Of a stretch of DNA of 64,000 nucleotides, positions 24,178 through 36,478 are shown piece by piece. Source of the stretch: Ailurus styani (Eukaryota > Chordata > Mammalia > Carnivora > Ailuridae); assembly GCA_002007465.1 (NCBI GenBank), contig LNAC01001864.1:1-64000 (forward strand), read 5' to 3'. A program made the position numbers and the translations under genes. The notes beneath the pieces were generated by a model. It made no database searches. It was not told the DNA's origin and saw nothing but the letters and a program-made list of their open reading frames with translations. How positions within the stretch are numbered: position 1 is the first letter of the stretch; every line of letters begins with the position of its first letter.

Positions 24178-24216
<39 letters not shown>

Positions 24217-24219
24217 ATA
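24173..24219 (+). repeat. AAAT microsatellite (L1 A tail)
   Basis: About eleven ATAA units derived from the terminal poly(A) of the insertion. Confidence 0.95.
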
Positions 24220-24226
24220 CTAGAAG

Positions 24227-25149
24227 ACAAAGAATGTCAAACCTAGAATTCTTTATCCAGAGAAAATATCTTTCAAAACTGAAGACAAAAGAAAAAATTT
24301 TTTTCAGAAATCAAAGAGTTGATAGAATACATCAGTTGGAGACCTGAACAAAAGAAAATTTTTGAAGAATTCTTCAAGCACAAGAAAAATGATACTAGAC
24401 AGAAATAAGGAAATATACAAATTAAAGACCAATAGAAATGATAATTAAATGAGTAAATAAATATAAAATGACTGTTTTTCTTATTATTTAAATCTCTTTA
24501 AAAGATAATAGTTTACAGCTAAACTAATAGCAATATGTTGTACAATTTATACGATGGTTGTAAAATGTATGAATATAATAGCACAAAGGCTGGAAAAGGA
24601 CAAATAAAAGTATATTATCTTAAGGTTCTTAAGTGATTTCATTTTTTTTTAGATTTTATCTATTTATTTATTTTAGACAGAAATAGCTTGAGCAGGGGCA
24701 GAGGCGAAGGGACAAGGAGAGAGTGAAACTCTCAAGCAGACTCTAAGCTGAGCACAGAGTCTGAGGTGGGGGGGGCTAGATTTCACAACCCTGAGATCAT
24801 GATAGAAGTCAAAATCAAGAGTCGAGCGTTTAATTGATTGAGCCACCCAGGCACCCTGGTTCTTAAGTGACTTCAAATTACTTGACTATAGACTGCAATA
24901 ACTTAAAACAAGACTGTAAGTGAAAAAGTAACCAATAAAGCAATCAATTGAGCAGCAAATACAAAAGTAATAAAGATTTTGTTACATGGAATTGAGGTGC
25001 TATTGTAATATATAACTAAAAAATGTAGAAGTGGTTTCAGAATTGGACAGTAGGCAGAAGCTGAAAGAATTTTATGGAGCATGAAAAAATAGTTAACAAA
25101 TTATGAAAAGAAGAAAAATACTTTAACCTGATAAATGATATTGAGAGAG
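24227..25149 (+). mobile_element. Ancient L1/HAL1-like remnant, right part
   Basis: It continues from 17218: ORF1 C-terminal-like 'gaattctttatccagagaaa', then inter-ORF-like sequence ('atagcacaaaggctgg'), with a SINE inside. The HAL1 assignment is tentative. Confidence 0.5.
24642..24857 (-). mobile_element. CAN-SINE, older subfamily
   Basis: Flanked by ggttcttaagtgatttca (24624-24641) and ggttcttaagtgacttca (24858-24875), one mismatch in 18. Confidence 0.93.
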
Positions 25150-25985
25150 AAGGAGAGGTGGGCACAGGCATGCTGACTGACCACAGAAACAAGAAAACAT
25201 TCCCTTTAAAATCAGGAACAATTGAAAAATACCCACTCTTATCATGTCTATTCAGTATCATTCTAGAGGTCTTTACCAGTGCAGTAAGGCAAAACAAAAC
25301 AAAACAAAACAAAAAAACAGCATTACAAATTGGAAGGCAAGAAAATTTAGGCTCTTATTATTCACACATACTTTGACTTTGCAAGTAGGAAATAAAAAGC
25401 TAACCATTATGAAAGTGTAGGTAGGTTTCTGGATGCAAAATTCAATACACAAAAATTTATTACACTTCTCTAACAAAAGTTTTAAATTATATTTTAAAAG
25501 ACAGCAATTAAAATAGCATAAAAATATGAAACATCTAAGATTAACAAAATGAGCTTTATGAAGAAAATCCTAAACATTGTAAGCACTAAAGAAAACCTTC
25601 AAAAATGGAGACATTTAATAATTGTAAACAAATAGGTATATCTTGATATCCTGGACTTAAATCTCTACAATTTGATGCACAGATTCAATGCAATTGTAGA
25701 ATATGACACATCCTCTAAAATTTATATGAAAGTGCAAAGACCAAAAAAAAAAATTCTTATAAATAACAAGGTGGGCTGACTTGCCCTACAAAATATCAGG
25801 ACCTGTTTTAAATCTCTAGTCATTAAGGATCCCAGGTATTAGCATAAAACTTGTTAGACAAGACCAATGGAACAGAATAGAAAGCTGAAACACATCTTCT
25901 TTTAGCAGTGACATTTTCCAGAAAGAGCACACCAAAACATACACACGTAGAAGATCCCATTTAGAAAGCTATAATAGAAAGCCAG
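25150..25985 (+). mobile_element. Old L1 ORF2 fragment
   Basis: It is recognisable from the reverse transcriptase region ('ccctttaaaatcaggaacaa') to the 'ccaatggaacagaatagaaa' region, with many indels and an AAAAC run. No long frame survives. Confidence 0.75.
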
Positions 25986-26042
25986 GTATTAGCAGAAATC
26001 AAATAAATAAGGAGACAGCAAATTGTAGGCCAATGTCCCTTG

Positions 26043-26200
26043 TGGCCTTTTTTGTGAATAAAGTTTTATTGCAATAGCCATGCTCATTCATTTAGGACTA
26101 TTTTCATACTATAGAAGCAAACTTAAATTGCAATATAGGCTATATGGCCTACAAAACCTAAAATAATTATCTAGCCCATTACAGTAAATGTTTGCTAATA
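26043..26200 (-). mobile_element. hAT-like MER element fragment
   Basis: The text 'aataaagttttattgcaata', then 'tatggcctacaaaacctaaa', belongs to the same family as the element at 39824, in opposite orientation. Confidence 0.6.
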
Positions 26201-26205
26201 TCTAG

Positions 26206-26699
26206 AATAACAAAATGGAAAATTAAGTAATTAGGGAAACACCACCAAGTTATAGTAAAGACAGGATATTTGCACCCAGTATCCTTTTTTACACATTTTA
26301 AAGCAGGTTCTGCACCTCCCCCATCTCAAACTGTCCTGGTGACATTTGACCTAAGCAAAGTCAATAAGATCCAATCACCTAAAAATTGACTATTATGGAA
26401 GAGAAGCAGTTGGAGCTGAGTAATTCCAGAGTCAGTATCCAAAGTGATGGGGGGTGAAGGAATAGCCACGAGCTCCTTCTCTGCTTCTAGCCCTCACCAA
26501 ACATATTCAATTTTCCTTTAATTCTTTGAATTACCATAATACCCATCCAATAGATTTCTTGCTTTATATAGAGTCAGTTTCTCCTGCTTGCAGAAAAAGG
26601 CAAATAAAAGCTTTAAGTGACTCTGGGAAACTACTGATGAAGATTTGGCATACAAGGAGAGTAATCAAATGTAGCTTTAATTAAAATTCATTGAATACA
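26206..26699. other. Intron, unassigned
   Basis: It could include a decayed LTR ('gtcctggtgacatttgacct'), but I cannot name it. No exon is seen. Confidence 0.4.
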
Positions 26700-27608
26700 T
26701 AAATCGACAATTTTCCAAAGAAGACACACAGATGGCCAACAGACACATGAAAAGATGCTTATCATCACTTTTCATCAGGGAAATGCAAATCAAAACCACA
26801 ATGAAATATCACCTCACGCACATCAGAATGGTTAAAATCATAAATGCAATAACAAGTATTGGTGAGGATGTAGAGAAAAATGCATGCTTGTGCACTGTTG
26901 GGGGGAATGCAAGTTGGTGCCATCACTGTGGAAACCAGTATGGAGGTTCCTTAGAAAATTAGAAATAGAACTACCTTATTATAATCCAGTAATTGCACTG
27001 CTGAGTATTTAACCAAAGAATATAAAAACACTAATTTGAAAGATTGGATGTACCCCTATGTTTATTGTAACATTATTTACAATAACCATACTATGGAAGC
27101 AGCCCAAGTGTCCATCAGTAGATGAAAGGATAAGGAAGATACAGTATACATACACAATGGAATATTACTCATCCATATAAAAAGAATGAAATCTTGCATT
27201 TACAACATTAATGGATCTAGAGGGTATTATGTTAAGTGAAATAAGTCAAAGGCAAATACCAAATGTTTTCACTTATACGTAGAGCCTAAAGAACAAAACA
27301 AACAACAAAAACAAAAACAGAAAAAAATTCCATTAATACAGAGAAAAAACTGGTGGTTGCCAGATGGAAGAGAGGAAGGATGGGCAAGATGGGTAAAGCT
27401 GAATGGAATGTGTAGGTTTCCAGTTAAGGAATGAACAAGTCACAGGAATAAGAGCTACAACCTAGGAAATATAGTGAACATTATGTTGTATGGTAATCTG
27501 TCTACACTTGTGTTGAGCATAGTATAACATATAAAGTTGTTGAGTCACTATGCTGTACACCTGAAACTAATGTAAGATTGTGTCAAGTATACTTCAATTT
27601 TAAAAACT
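26700..27608 (+). mobile_element. Old L1 ORF2 C-terminus and complete 3' UTR
   Basis: It runs from 'ttttccaaagaagacacaca' to the terminal 'cctgaaactaatgtaagatt' and 'tacttcaattttaaaa'. A 76-codon ORF2 frame remains at 26732-26962. Confidence 0.85.
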
Positions 27609-28004
27609 GGTTGTCTACAAAAATTAAATTATTAGGAGAGATAATTAAGTTAGGAAAGTAAGCCTCCTTTGGAAGAAAACATATATTTGTTATTCAAATT
27701 TCTAACCTAGACATAATTCTATACCCATTATTCTCTTCCTACCATCCTATTACACCAACATTCTTCTCTGAAAAAAATACTATCCCTCAAGATCTCTTTA
27801 TCACTACCTTTGTGTGGATATAATATTACTACTATACATGTAATAATGCTCCTTCCACATTTCTCCTTCACATTTCCCCACAATGATCAGAAACATGACA
27901 AGTCATTTCCAATGAAAGAAGTTAAGAGCAGTTATTCATTGATTACATCTCACATATGTAAAGTATTGGAAATGTGGCCACTGAACTTTAACATATTTAA
28001 TTTT
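27609..28004. other. Intron, unassigned
   Basis: No repeat landmarks or exon are seen. Confidence 0.45.
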
Positions 28005-28160
28005 CAAGTTTTCATTTAAATCTCAGTTAACATTTAATGTAATATTAGTTACAGGTGTACAATTTAGTGATTCATCACTTACATTTTAAAATACCCAGTG
28101 TTCATCATGACAATCATGACAAGTGCCCTACTAAACACCCATCATCCATTTGACCCAAAT
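28005..28160 (-). mobile_element. L1 3' UTR fragment
   Basis: Reverse L1 terminus: 'agttacaggtgtacaattta', 'cccagtgttcatcatgac', 'cacccatcatccatttgacc'. Confidence 0.75.
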
Positions 28161-29029
28161 GAGGAGTGAAGCAGTAATGATGTGCAGGAATAAAGACAAA
28201 AATGATTAAGAGATATAATCTATCAACAAGCACGAAAGTGTCTATAAGTCAAACAAGAAAACCATGTTGTATCACAGACTATATATTGAAGAGGCCCATA
28301 TAAAAATCACTGTTCTGTAGAACAGAATAACTGTGGTTTAGAGACACAAAACAAAAAGAAATAACCCAAGAAAGCAAAATTAAAAACTGTGGCAACATCT
28401 TGAAGTCATCTAAAAATCTCCCAAGTTTCTTGAATGCGGATCTAAGGCATGATTAAAGTATTGCAAAATTCCTACAGTTGGCCAGACTATTCAATTATTC
28501 AATATTAATATTTTAATTATAAAATTTAATATTAATATTAATAATATAATAATTTACTATTTTATATCTATTTACTTATTTTTTAATTTTCTACTACTTG
28601 GAACTATACCTAAATGAAATTATTCCTAACTGAACGTATATGACAGCCTTGATCTTATATTGAACACTTGTGTAGGATCATTGCTTCTCTAACTGATTAA
28701 GTAGCAAATTTCCTGGTCCTCCTTCTGCTTCCTCCTCTAGTAGGGAAGAAATATCAATAAACCAACATTAATGAATTCAAGAGTATTTTCCTTTCTTTTA
28801 TGCTGACCTTACATTGAAACATACAGTTTATGAATTTAAATGGTTAATAAAAATTTGTTTCTAAGCCATTTGATGTTGCCTACAGTTTGACTTTTATAAG
28901 CTATTTTTAAAAAGCAAAGGAGAAAAAAGCAGACAAATTTTATCCTTAGTATTTCTATTCACTCTACGTGGCATAGTGAACCTGTACACATACATTATAT
29001 AAAGGCAAATACAATAAAATGTATTTAGG
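28161..29029. other. AT-rich intron, unassigned
   Basis: It includes a simple AT-rich block (about 28495-28565, AATATT-type repeats). Nothing else is seen. Confidence 0.45.
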
Positions 29030-29130
29030 ATATATTTGAGGAGGTGAGAGAGAAGATGGGAGAGGAGCAGGAAGACACCAGACTCATCACAAACACAACT
29101 AGATAACTATCAAATTGATAAGGAAAATAT

Positions 29131-29405
29131 GTGTTCTAAGATGGCCAACCAAGCCAGCAGGGGAAACCCAGTCCCTGCCCCAGGGCCCTTCCAGGTTCTT
29201 CTTCCAGCCCCGCTTGCCACGCACGCCAAAAGTGTCACATATATGGAAAAAGAAATGTATAAATTACCCCCCTTGCTTGTGCTTGGGGCTCAGACCTTTG
29301 GAGATCACTCTCCTCTGAGCCTGCTGGTGTCAAAAAAACCTCCTATCCTCCAAGATCTCCCAGTGCTGCTTGATTCTTCTGCCGGGCAATCCCGTTCAGG
29401 TTTCA
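29131..29405 (+). mobile_element. Short LTR-like insert in L1 E 5' UTR
   Basis: A GC-rich 275-bp block starts TGTGTTCTAAGATGGCC and ends GGTTTCA (TG...CA), with a TATA-like 'gtataaatta' near its middle. It interrupts text matching an L1 5' UTR ('ctagataactatcaaat' then 'cattctaaatacccccagaa'). The flanking duplication is unclear, so the boundaries are tentative. Confidence 0.5.
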
Positions 29406-29504
29406 TAAGAAAAATCATTCTAAATACCCCCAGAAATTATCCTGAAAGCTAACAGAACAAACTCCACAATGGGAGAGAAGAAACCACATCAAAGAAGTTA
29501 TGAA

Positions 29505-30242
29505 GTAGGGAGACATGGTTTTGGGTAGAAACATGATGAGGGAGGAGGAAGGCTAGCTGAGGACAAAGCAGAAGCTGGCACCCTACACTGTCCCCCTCCC
29601 CGCCCTTGTGTGGTAAGTGTGACATTCCTCAGACACTCCTGGCTGCCCTAAAGCTAAGGAAAGGAAAAACAAATAGTTAACTAATAGAGATCACAGTCCT
29701 GCATGATAGGAGTCTCCCTCAGTTCACAAATGTCCTACTGATTTACAAGGAAAAAGCTTTCTTATCAATAGCCTAACTTCCAGGGACCCATAACTCAGTT
29801 TCCTGAACCCCTAACATCACCCTCCCCTCCATAAAATTGAGGGAAGCTGAGGCAGAAGGAAATGTAAATAAAATTGAATTTCTTTTAAAGCCACATTGAT
29901 AAGGATGTGTGATAGGAGGAATGTAACATTCGTCCAGGAAGCTCCCAACTCTCTTACTGTTAATGCCTTACTAGAAGGAAAAACAACCTTAACTTGACAA
30001 ATAGAAAAGCCTCTGGTATCTTGTGTGTCTTCTTTAATACATGAAAGTTCTTTAAAAACCTCCCTTTTCCTTACCTCCCCCAACTCCAGAGTATATAATC
30101 ACCACCCCTCATGACCCCACTACAACTCTCTCTGCCCATGGGTTCTGGCTTCATGCTTTAATAAAATCACCTTTTTTACACCAAAGGTGTCTCAAGAATT
30201 CTTTCCTGACTGACAACCTCAAACCCTAATGTCTTTCCTACA
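29505..30242 (+). mobile_element. Endogenous retrovirus-like solo LTR
   Basis: The 3' part is clear: a TATA-like 'gagtatataatcac', then 'ctttaataaaatcacc' (AATAAA), and the end 'aatgtctttcctaca'. The 5' edge is approximate. No gag, pol or env lies beside it, so it is a solo LTR. The R-region block order matches the segment transduced by L1 A. Confidence 0.7.
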
Positions 30243-31143
30243 TCAAAACAGATGTTTGGTGCCGCAGAAAAGAGGGAGCTGTGGTCACAGAGAAAGGCAA
30301 GTGAGAGAGGAGCACACAGGGGAATGTACAAGGAAAACTATAGCTACAAAGCTATTGGCTGGGGAAACAAGAGGGGTGGATTTTCATGAGCTCTTGCAAC
30401 AGATAGGGCTTAAAGACTAGAGTTTGAAAGGTCACCAAGATTGGCTGGAATAGAGAACAGAGGGCATTGCCCTACTCCTAGAGAAAAGGCAGGCAAATGA
30501 CCCAGGGACAGATGGTGTGGAAATAATCTGAAAAATACCTGGAAGCAGCGATTACACTGATGCCTCTCTGGGGACAAAGGAGCTGATGGGTATCATTTCT
30601 CTCCCCCATCATACCTCTTCATCATAAACTCAGAGCCTCCTGAGGTAAACAGCACAGCACCAACACTAGCCGCCTAACCTGCTTACACAAGTACTACATC
30701 CCTGCATTCTGGCATAACTCCCCTTCTTCATCAAGCTTGCCTCAGTCCCAGCAGAGCGGGACCCTCCCCCAGAAGACCAGCAGAAACCTCTGCCAAGAGC
30801 ACATCTCCCAACCAGAGAGTTTGTCAGGGTTTTAGTTCTAGTGGAAGTAGAATCAGGTCTCATTTAACAAGCAGACCAGAGCAAGCCTTGTTAAAAGTCA
30901 CCATATTCTGGCCAAGGACCAAACACTGACAATTGCAGGTGAGGACAGCCTCTTCAGATGACTGGCCTGAAGGATAGAGCAGCCAAAATACAGCAGCAAA
31001 GTGCATGCAGCACACACCAGAGGCACCCCCTTGAAGTGCCAGGCCCTGGGCACTATAAGAGCTCTTCTTCATAAAGACCTTATCTCTAAGGAGCAAGAAA
31101 CAACTGGCTTTTCTAACCCAGAGAAGTCAAAAACTTAAACAAA

Positions 31144-32070
31144 ATGCCAAAATGGAAGAATTCATCCCAAATGAAAGAACAAGGTCATGGCCAGAGTTCT
31201 AAGTAAAACAGATATATGTAACATGCCTGATGGAGAATTTAAAACAACAGTCAAGGATACCCACTGGGCTTGAGATAAGAATGGAAGACTTCATGGAGGC
31301 CCTTATCCCAGAGATAAGAGTTAAAAAGAAATCATTCAGAAATGAAAAATGCAATAGCCAAGATTAGAAACATAGTGGATGTAATGAATACAAGGCTGGA
31401 AGAAGCAGAACAAATAAGTGATACAGAGGATAAGATAATGGAAAATAATGAGGCTGAACAAAAGAAAGAAACAAGAATTATGGAACATGAGAACAGACAG
31501 AGAACTCAGTGACTCCACCAAACATAATAACATTCATATCATGGGAGTCCCAGAAGAAGAAGAGAGAGAACAGGAGGCAAAAAATTTATTTGAGGAAATA
31601 ATAGCTGAAAACATCCCTAATCTGGGGAAGGAAACACAAATCCAGATCCCTGAGGCACAGATAATTCTCAAAATCAATAAAAGCAGGCCAAAAACACCAA
31701 GACATATCATAATTAAATTAAAAATTAATTTAAATTTAATGTAAACTTTAAAAAAATATAGTGATAAAAACAACATTAAAAAAACAGAAAGACAAAAGTC
31801 CCTAACTTACAAGGGAAGACCCATAGGGCTAGCAGGAGATTTTTTGAAAGAAACATAGCAAGCCAAAAGAGACTGGCATGATATATTCTAAGTGTTGAAT
31901 GGGAAAAATCTGCAGCCAGAATATTCTATCAAGCGAGGCTATCATTCAAAATAGGAGAAAAAATTTCCCAGAGAAACAAAAACCAAAGGAGTTCATAACC
32001 ACTAAATCAGCCCTGCAAGAAATTAAAGGGGACTCTGGAGTGAAAAAATCTCTAGAAACACTGACTTTAT
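31144..32070 (+). pseudogene. L1 E ORF1 (decayed)
   Basis: ATGCCAAAATGGAAGAATTC begins an ORF1-like sequence. The best frame, 31448-31744, holds part of the RRM-like domain (NIHIMGVPEEEER, NIPNLGKETQIQIPEA). An AT-rich insertion and stops follow. Confidence 0.8.
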
Positions 32071-32309
32071 AGGTAACACGATGGCACTAAATTCATATCT
32101 ATCAACAATTACTCTGAATATACATGGACTAAATACTCCAATCAAAAACAGCAAAGGAAACAGTCAATAAAACAAAGAGGCAACCCATGGAATGGGAGAA
32201 GATATTCACAAATGACATATATACGAAAGGCTGATATCCAAGATCTATAAAGAACTTCTCAAGGTCAACACCCAAAAAACAAATAATCATGTCAAAAAAT
32301 GGGCAGAAG

Positions 32310-32660
32310 TTTACAACAACATGGATGGAACTAGAGGGTATTATGCTAAGTGAAATAAGTCAATCAGAGAAAGACAATTATCATATGATCTCTCTGATAT
32401 GAGGAACTTGAGGGTCAGGGCGGGGGTGGTGGGGGATAGGGAGGGAAAAATAATGAAACAAGATGGGATCAGGAAGAAGACAAACCATAAGAGACTCTTA
32501 ATCTCACAAAACAAACTGAGGGTTACTGGGGGGTGGGAGAGTAGGGATAGGGTGGATGGGTTATGGAAATTGGGAGGGTTTGTGCTATGGTGAGTGCTGT
32601 GAAAGGTGTAAGCCTGATGATTCACAGACCTGTACCCCTGGGGCAAATTGAAAAAAAAAA
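32310..32660 (+). mobile_element. L1 3'-end fragment nested within the nested L1
   Basis: It is only about 350 bp, from the ORF2 end through the terminal GGGGCAAATTG and A tail. The duplication gggcagaag flanks it at 32301-32309 and 32661-32669. It is of the same young family as L1 A and B. Confidence 0.93.
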
Positions 32661-33115
32661 GGGCAGAAGACATGAACAGACACTTCTCCAAAGAAGACAT
32701 ACAAATGGCTAACAGACACATGAAAAAATGTTCATCATCACTAGCCATCAGGGAAACTCAAATCAAAACCATATTGCGATACCATCTTACACCAGTTAGA
32801 ATGGCCAAAATTAACAGGACAGGAAACAACAAATGTTGGAAAGTATGTGGAGAAGGAGGAACCCTCTTACACTGTGGGTGGGAATGCAAGTTGGTGCAGC
32901 TACTTTGGAAAACAGTGTGGAGAGTCCTCAAAAAATTAAAAATAGAGCTACCCTATGACCCTGCAATTGCACTACTGGGTATTTACCCCAAAGCTATAGA
33001 TGTAGTGAAAAGAAGGGCCATATGTACCCCAATAGCAGCAATGTCCACAACAGCCAAACTGTGGAAAGTGCTGAGATGCCCTTCAACTGACAAATGGATA
33101 AAGAAGATATGGTCC

Positions 33116-33329
33116 AGGGCGCCTGGGTGGCTCAGTGGGTTAAAGCTGCTGCCTTCGGCTCAGGTCATGATCCCAGGGTCCTGGGATCGAGGCCCACATG
33201 GGGCTCTCTGCTCAGCAAGGAGCCTGCTTCCTCCTCTCTCTCTGCCTGCCTCTCAGCCTACTTGTGATCTGATCGCTCTCTCTCTCTCTGTGTCAAATAA
33301 ATAAACAAAATCTTTAAAAAAAAAAAAAG
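33116..33329 (+). mobile_element. CAN-SINE, young mustelid type
   Basis: Flanked by aagaagatatggtcc at 33101-33115 and 33330-33344. It splits the nested L1 at the end of ORF2. Confidence 0.95.
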
Positions 33330-34727
33330 AAGAAGATATGGTCCATATATACAATGTAATTTTACATCTCCGTCAGAAAGGATGAATACCCAACTTTTGT
33401 ATCAACATGGACGGGTCTGAAGGAGATTATGCTGAGTGAAATAAGTCAAGCAGAGAAAGTCAATTATCATATGGTTTCACTTACTTGTGGAATATAAGGA
33501 ATAAAATGGAGGACTCTAGGGGAAGGAAAGGAAAAGTGAATTGGGGTAAATCAGAAGGGGAGACAAACCATGAGAGACTGTGGACTCTGAGAAACTGAGG
33601 GTTATGGAGGGGAGGGGTGAGGGGTGATGGGTAAGCCTGGTGGTGGGTATTAAAGAGGGCACGTATTGCATGGAGCACTGGGTGTGGTGCATAAACAATG
33701 AATCTTGGATCACTGAAAAAAAAAGAGTGGTAACAAGGAAAAAAAAAAAGAAAAGACAAAGTGTGTCAGAATGGATATAAAAATAAGACCCTATCTATAT
33801 GGTGCCTACTAGAGATTCATTTTAGAACTAAAGATATCTGCAGATTGGAAGTAAGGGGATGGAGAAATATTTACCATGCAAATGGAAGTCAAAAGAAAGC
33901 TGAAGTAGCAATATTTATTAAACAAACTAGATTTTAAACCAAAGACTGTAATGAGAGATGAAGAAGCAAATAATAAAAGGGATTATCTAGCAAGAAGATC
34001 TAGCAACTGCAAATCTTTATGCTCCCAAGGTAGGAGCACCCAAATATATAAAACAATTAATAACAAACATAAAGGAAATAATTGATAGTAATATAATAAT
34101 AATAGAGAACTTTAATACCCTTATAGATTTACATCAATGGACAGATCATCTAAGCAGAAAATCAACCAAGAAACAATGGTTTTGAATGACATACTAGACC
34201 AGATGAACTTAACAGATACATTCAGAATATGTCACATAGTAGGTCACAAATCATATCTCCACAAGTACGAAAAGATTGAGATCATACCATGCATATCTTT
34301 TAACTACACTGCTCTAAAAGTTGAAGTCAATGACAAGAAAAAATTTGGAAAGACCACAAATACATGGAGGTTAAACAATATGCTACTAAACAATGAATGG
34401 GTCAACCAGAAAATCAAGAAAATTTTTTTAAAAATTTGTGGAAACAAATGGAAATGAGAACACAATGGTTCAAAACATTTGGGATGCGGCCAAAGTGATC
34501 CTAAGAGAGAATTACATAATAATACAGGCCTACTTCAAAAAGCAAAAAAAAAATCTCAAATAAACAAACTAAACTTACACCTAAAGGAACTAGGAAAAAA
34601 ACAACAAATCAAGCCTAAAGCCAGCAAAAAGAAAGAGATAGTAACGATTAGAGCAGAAACAAATGCTATAGAAACTAAAAAAACAATAGAACAGATAATT
34701 GAAACCAGTAGCTAGTTCTTTGAAAAA

Positions 34728-34845
34728 TTTAATAAAATTTAATAAAATAAAAATTTAATAAAATAAAATAAAAATTTAATAAAATTTAATAAAATTTAAT
34801 AAAATTAAATTTAATAAAATTTAATAAAATTTAATAAACCCCTAG
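34728..34845 (+). repeat. AATTTAATAAA minisatellite within L1 ORF2
   Basis: Roughly ten imperfect copies of AATTTAATAAA or AAATAAAAATTTAAT have expanded where sister copies read once through 'agaattaataa'. Confidence 0.9.
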
Positions 34846-35352
34846 CCAAACTTATCAAAAAGAAAAGAGAAAGGACCCAAATAAATAAAATCACAAATGA
34901 GAGGAGAAATAATAACTACTACCCACAAAAACACAAACAATTATATGGGAATATTGTGAAAAACTGTATGCCAATAAGCCTGAAAGAAACGGATAAATTC
35001 CTAGAAATGTATAAACATACAAAGTACCAAAATTGAAACAGGAAGAAATATAAAACTGAACAAACCAAGGACCAGCAAAGAAATTGAGTCAGTAATAAAA
35101 AATTTCCCAAGAAACAAAATTCCAGGGCCAGATGGCTTCAAATGCAAATTCTACCAAACATTTAAAGAAGAGTTAATACCTATTCTCAAACTATTCCAAA
35201 ATATAGAAAAGGAAGGAAAATTTCCAAATTCATTCTATGATGCCAGCATTACCCTGATACCAAAATTAGATAAAGATTCCAATAACAAAGAAAACTACAG
35301 GCCAGTATCCCTGATGAACAAGGATACAAAAATTCTCAATACAATACTAACA

Positions 35353-35555
35353 GGGCGCCCGGGTGGCTCAGTAGGTTAAAGCCTCTGCTTTCAGCTCAGG
35401 TCATGATCTCAGCGTCCTGGGATCAAGGCCCGCATTGGGCTCTCTGCTCAGCAGGGAGCCTGCTTCCTCCTCTCCCTGTCTCTCTGCTTGCCTCTCTGCC
35501 TACTTGTAATCTCTCTCTCTGTGTCAAATAAATAAATAAAATTAAAAAAAAAAAA
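35353..35555 (+). mobile_element. CAN-SINE
   Basis: Flanked by atacaatactaaca at 35339-35352 and 35556-35569. Confidence 0.95.
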
Positions 35556-36273
35556 ATACAATACTAACAAATGAAATCCAACAGCACATTGAAAAACCAT
35601 TCACCAAAATCAAGTGGGATTTATTCCTGGACTGCAAGGATGGTTCCATATTCACAAATCAATCAGTGTGATAAACCACATTAACAAAAGAAAGAATAAA
35701 CAATATGATCCTTTCAACAAATGCAGAAAAAGTATTTGACAAAGTACAATATCCATTCTAAAAACTCTCAACAAAGTAGGGATAGAGGGAACATACCTCG
35801 ACATCACAAAGGCCATATATGAAAAACCCATAGCTAATATCCTTAATGGGGAAAAAAAAATGACAGCTTTTATCCACAGTCAGAAACAAGACAGGGATGT
35901 CCACTCTCACTGCTATTATTTAACATAGTACTGGAAATCCTAGCTACAGCAATCAGACAACAAAAGGAAATAAAATGTATCAAATCAGCAAGGAAGAAAT
36001 CACACTTCCACTTTTGGCAGACGACATGATGCTCTATATAGAAAATCTGAAAGAATATGTAAAAAAAATTACTAGAACTGATACATGAATTTGGTGAAGT
36101 TTCAGGGTACAAAATCAACATACAGAAATATGTTACATTTCTACATGCCAGTAATGAAGCAGCAGAAGGAGAAATCTCATTTACAATTGCACCAAAAACA
36201 ATAAGATACCTAGGAATAAACCTAACCAAGGTGGTAAAAGATCTATATTCTGAATGCTATAAAACACTGATGA

Positions 36274-36478
36274 GGGCGCCTGGGTGGCTCAGTGGGTTAA
36301 AGCCGCTGCCTTCGGCTCAGGTCATGATCCCAGGGTCTTGGGATCGAGGCCCACATCAGGCTCTCTGCTCAGCAGGAAGCCTGCTTCCTCCTCTCTCCTC
36401 TCTGCCTGCCTCTCTGCCTGCTTGTAATCTCTCTCTCTCTGTGTCAAATGAATAAATAAATCTTTAAAAAAAAAAAAA
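36274..36478 (+). mobile_element. CAN-SINE, young mustelid type
   Basis: Flanked by aaaacactgatga at 36261-36273 and 36479-36491. Confidence 0.95.

Larger units (their letters stand above)
17231..24214 (+). mobile_element. L1 'A': full-length L1 with 3' transduction
   Basis: Full-length element: 5' UTR 17231-18768 starting 'gagcaagatggcgg', ORF1, ORF2, 3' UTR to about 24014, A-rich tail to 24044, a non-L1 segment 24045-24172, then an AAAT tail. A perfect 12-bp duplication, aaatactagaag, lies at 17219-17230 and 24215-24226, so the non-L1 segment came in with the element. The inferred bottom-strand nick site (TATTT/AAAG) fits the L1 endonuclease preference. It is antisense to CCDC7. Internal duplications and three single-base gaps make the ORF2 sequence unreliable. 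Confidence 0.93.
32148..33755 (+). mobile_element. Younger 5'-truncated L1 nested in L1 E ORF2
   Basis: It interrupts E between 'atactccaatcaaaa' and 'agacaaagtgtgtcagaatg', text that is contiguous in ORF2 of other copies. It carries the ORF2 C-terminal part (218-codon frame, 32648-33304, with the Cys-rich motif [18 protein letters not shown]) and a 3' UTR of the type ending 'gcataaacaatgaatcttgg'. It is itself interrupted by an L1 tail and a SINE. Confidence 0.85.

Noticed and set aside
29505..30242. Remnant of a complete endogenous retrovirus
   Set aside because: No gag, pro, pol or env text is seen on either side; L1 E 5' UTR continues beyond it, so it is a solo LTR.
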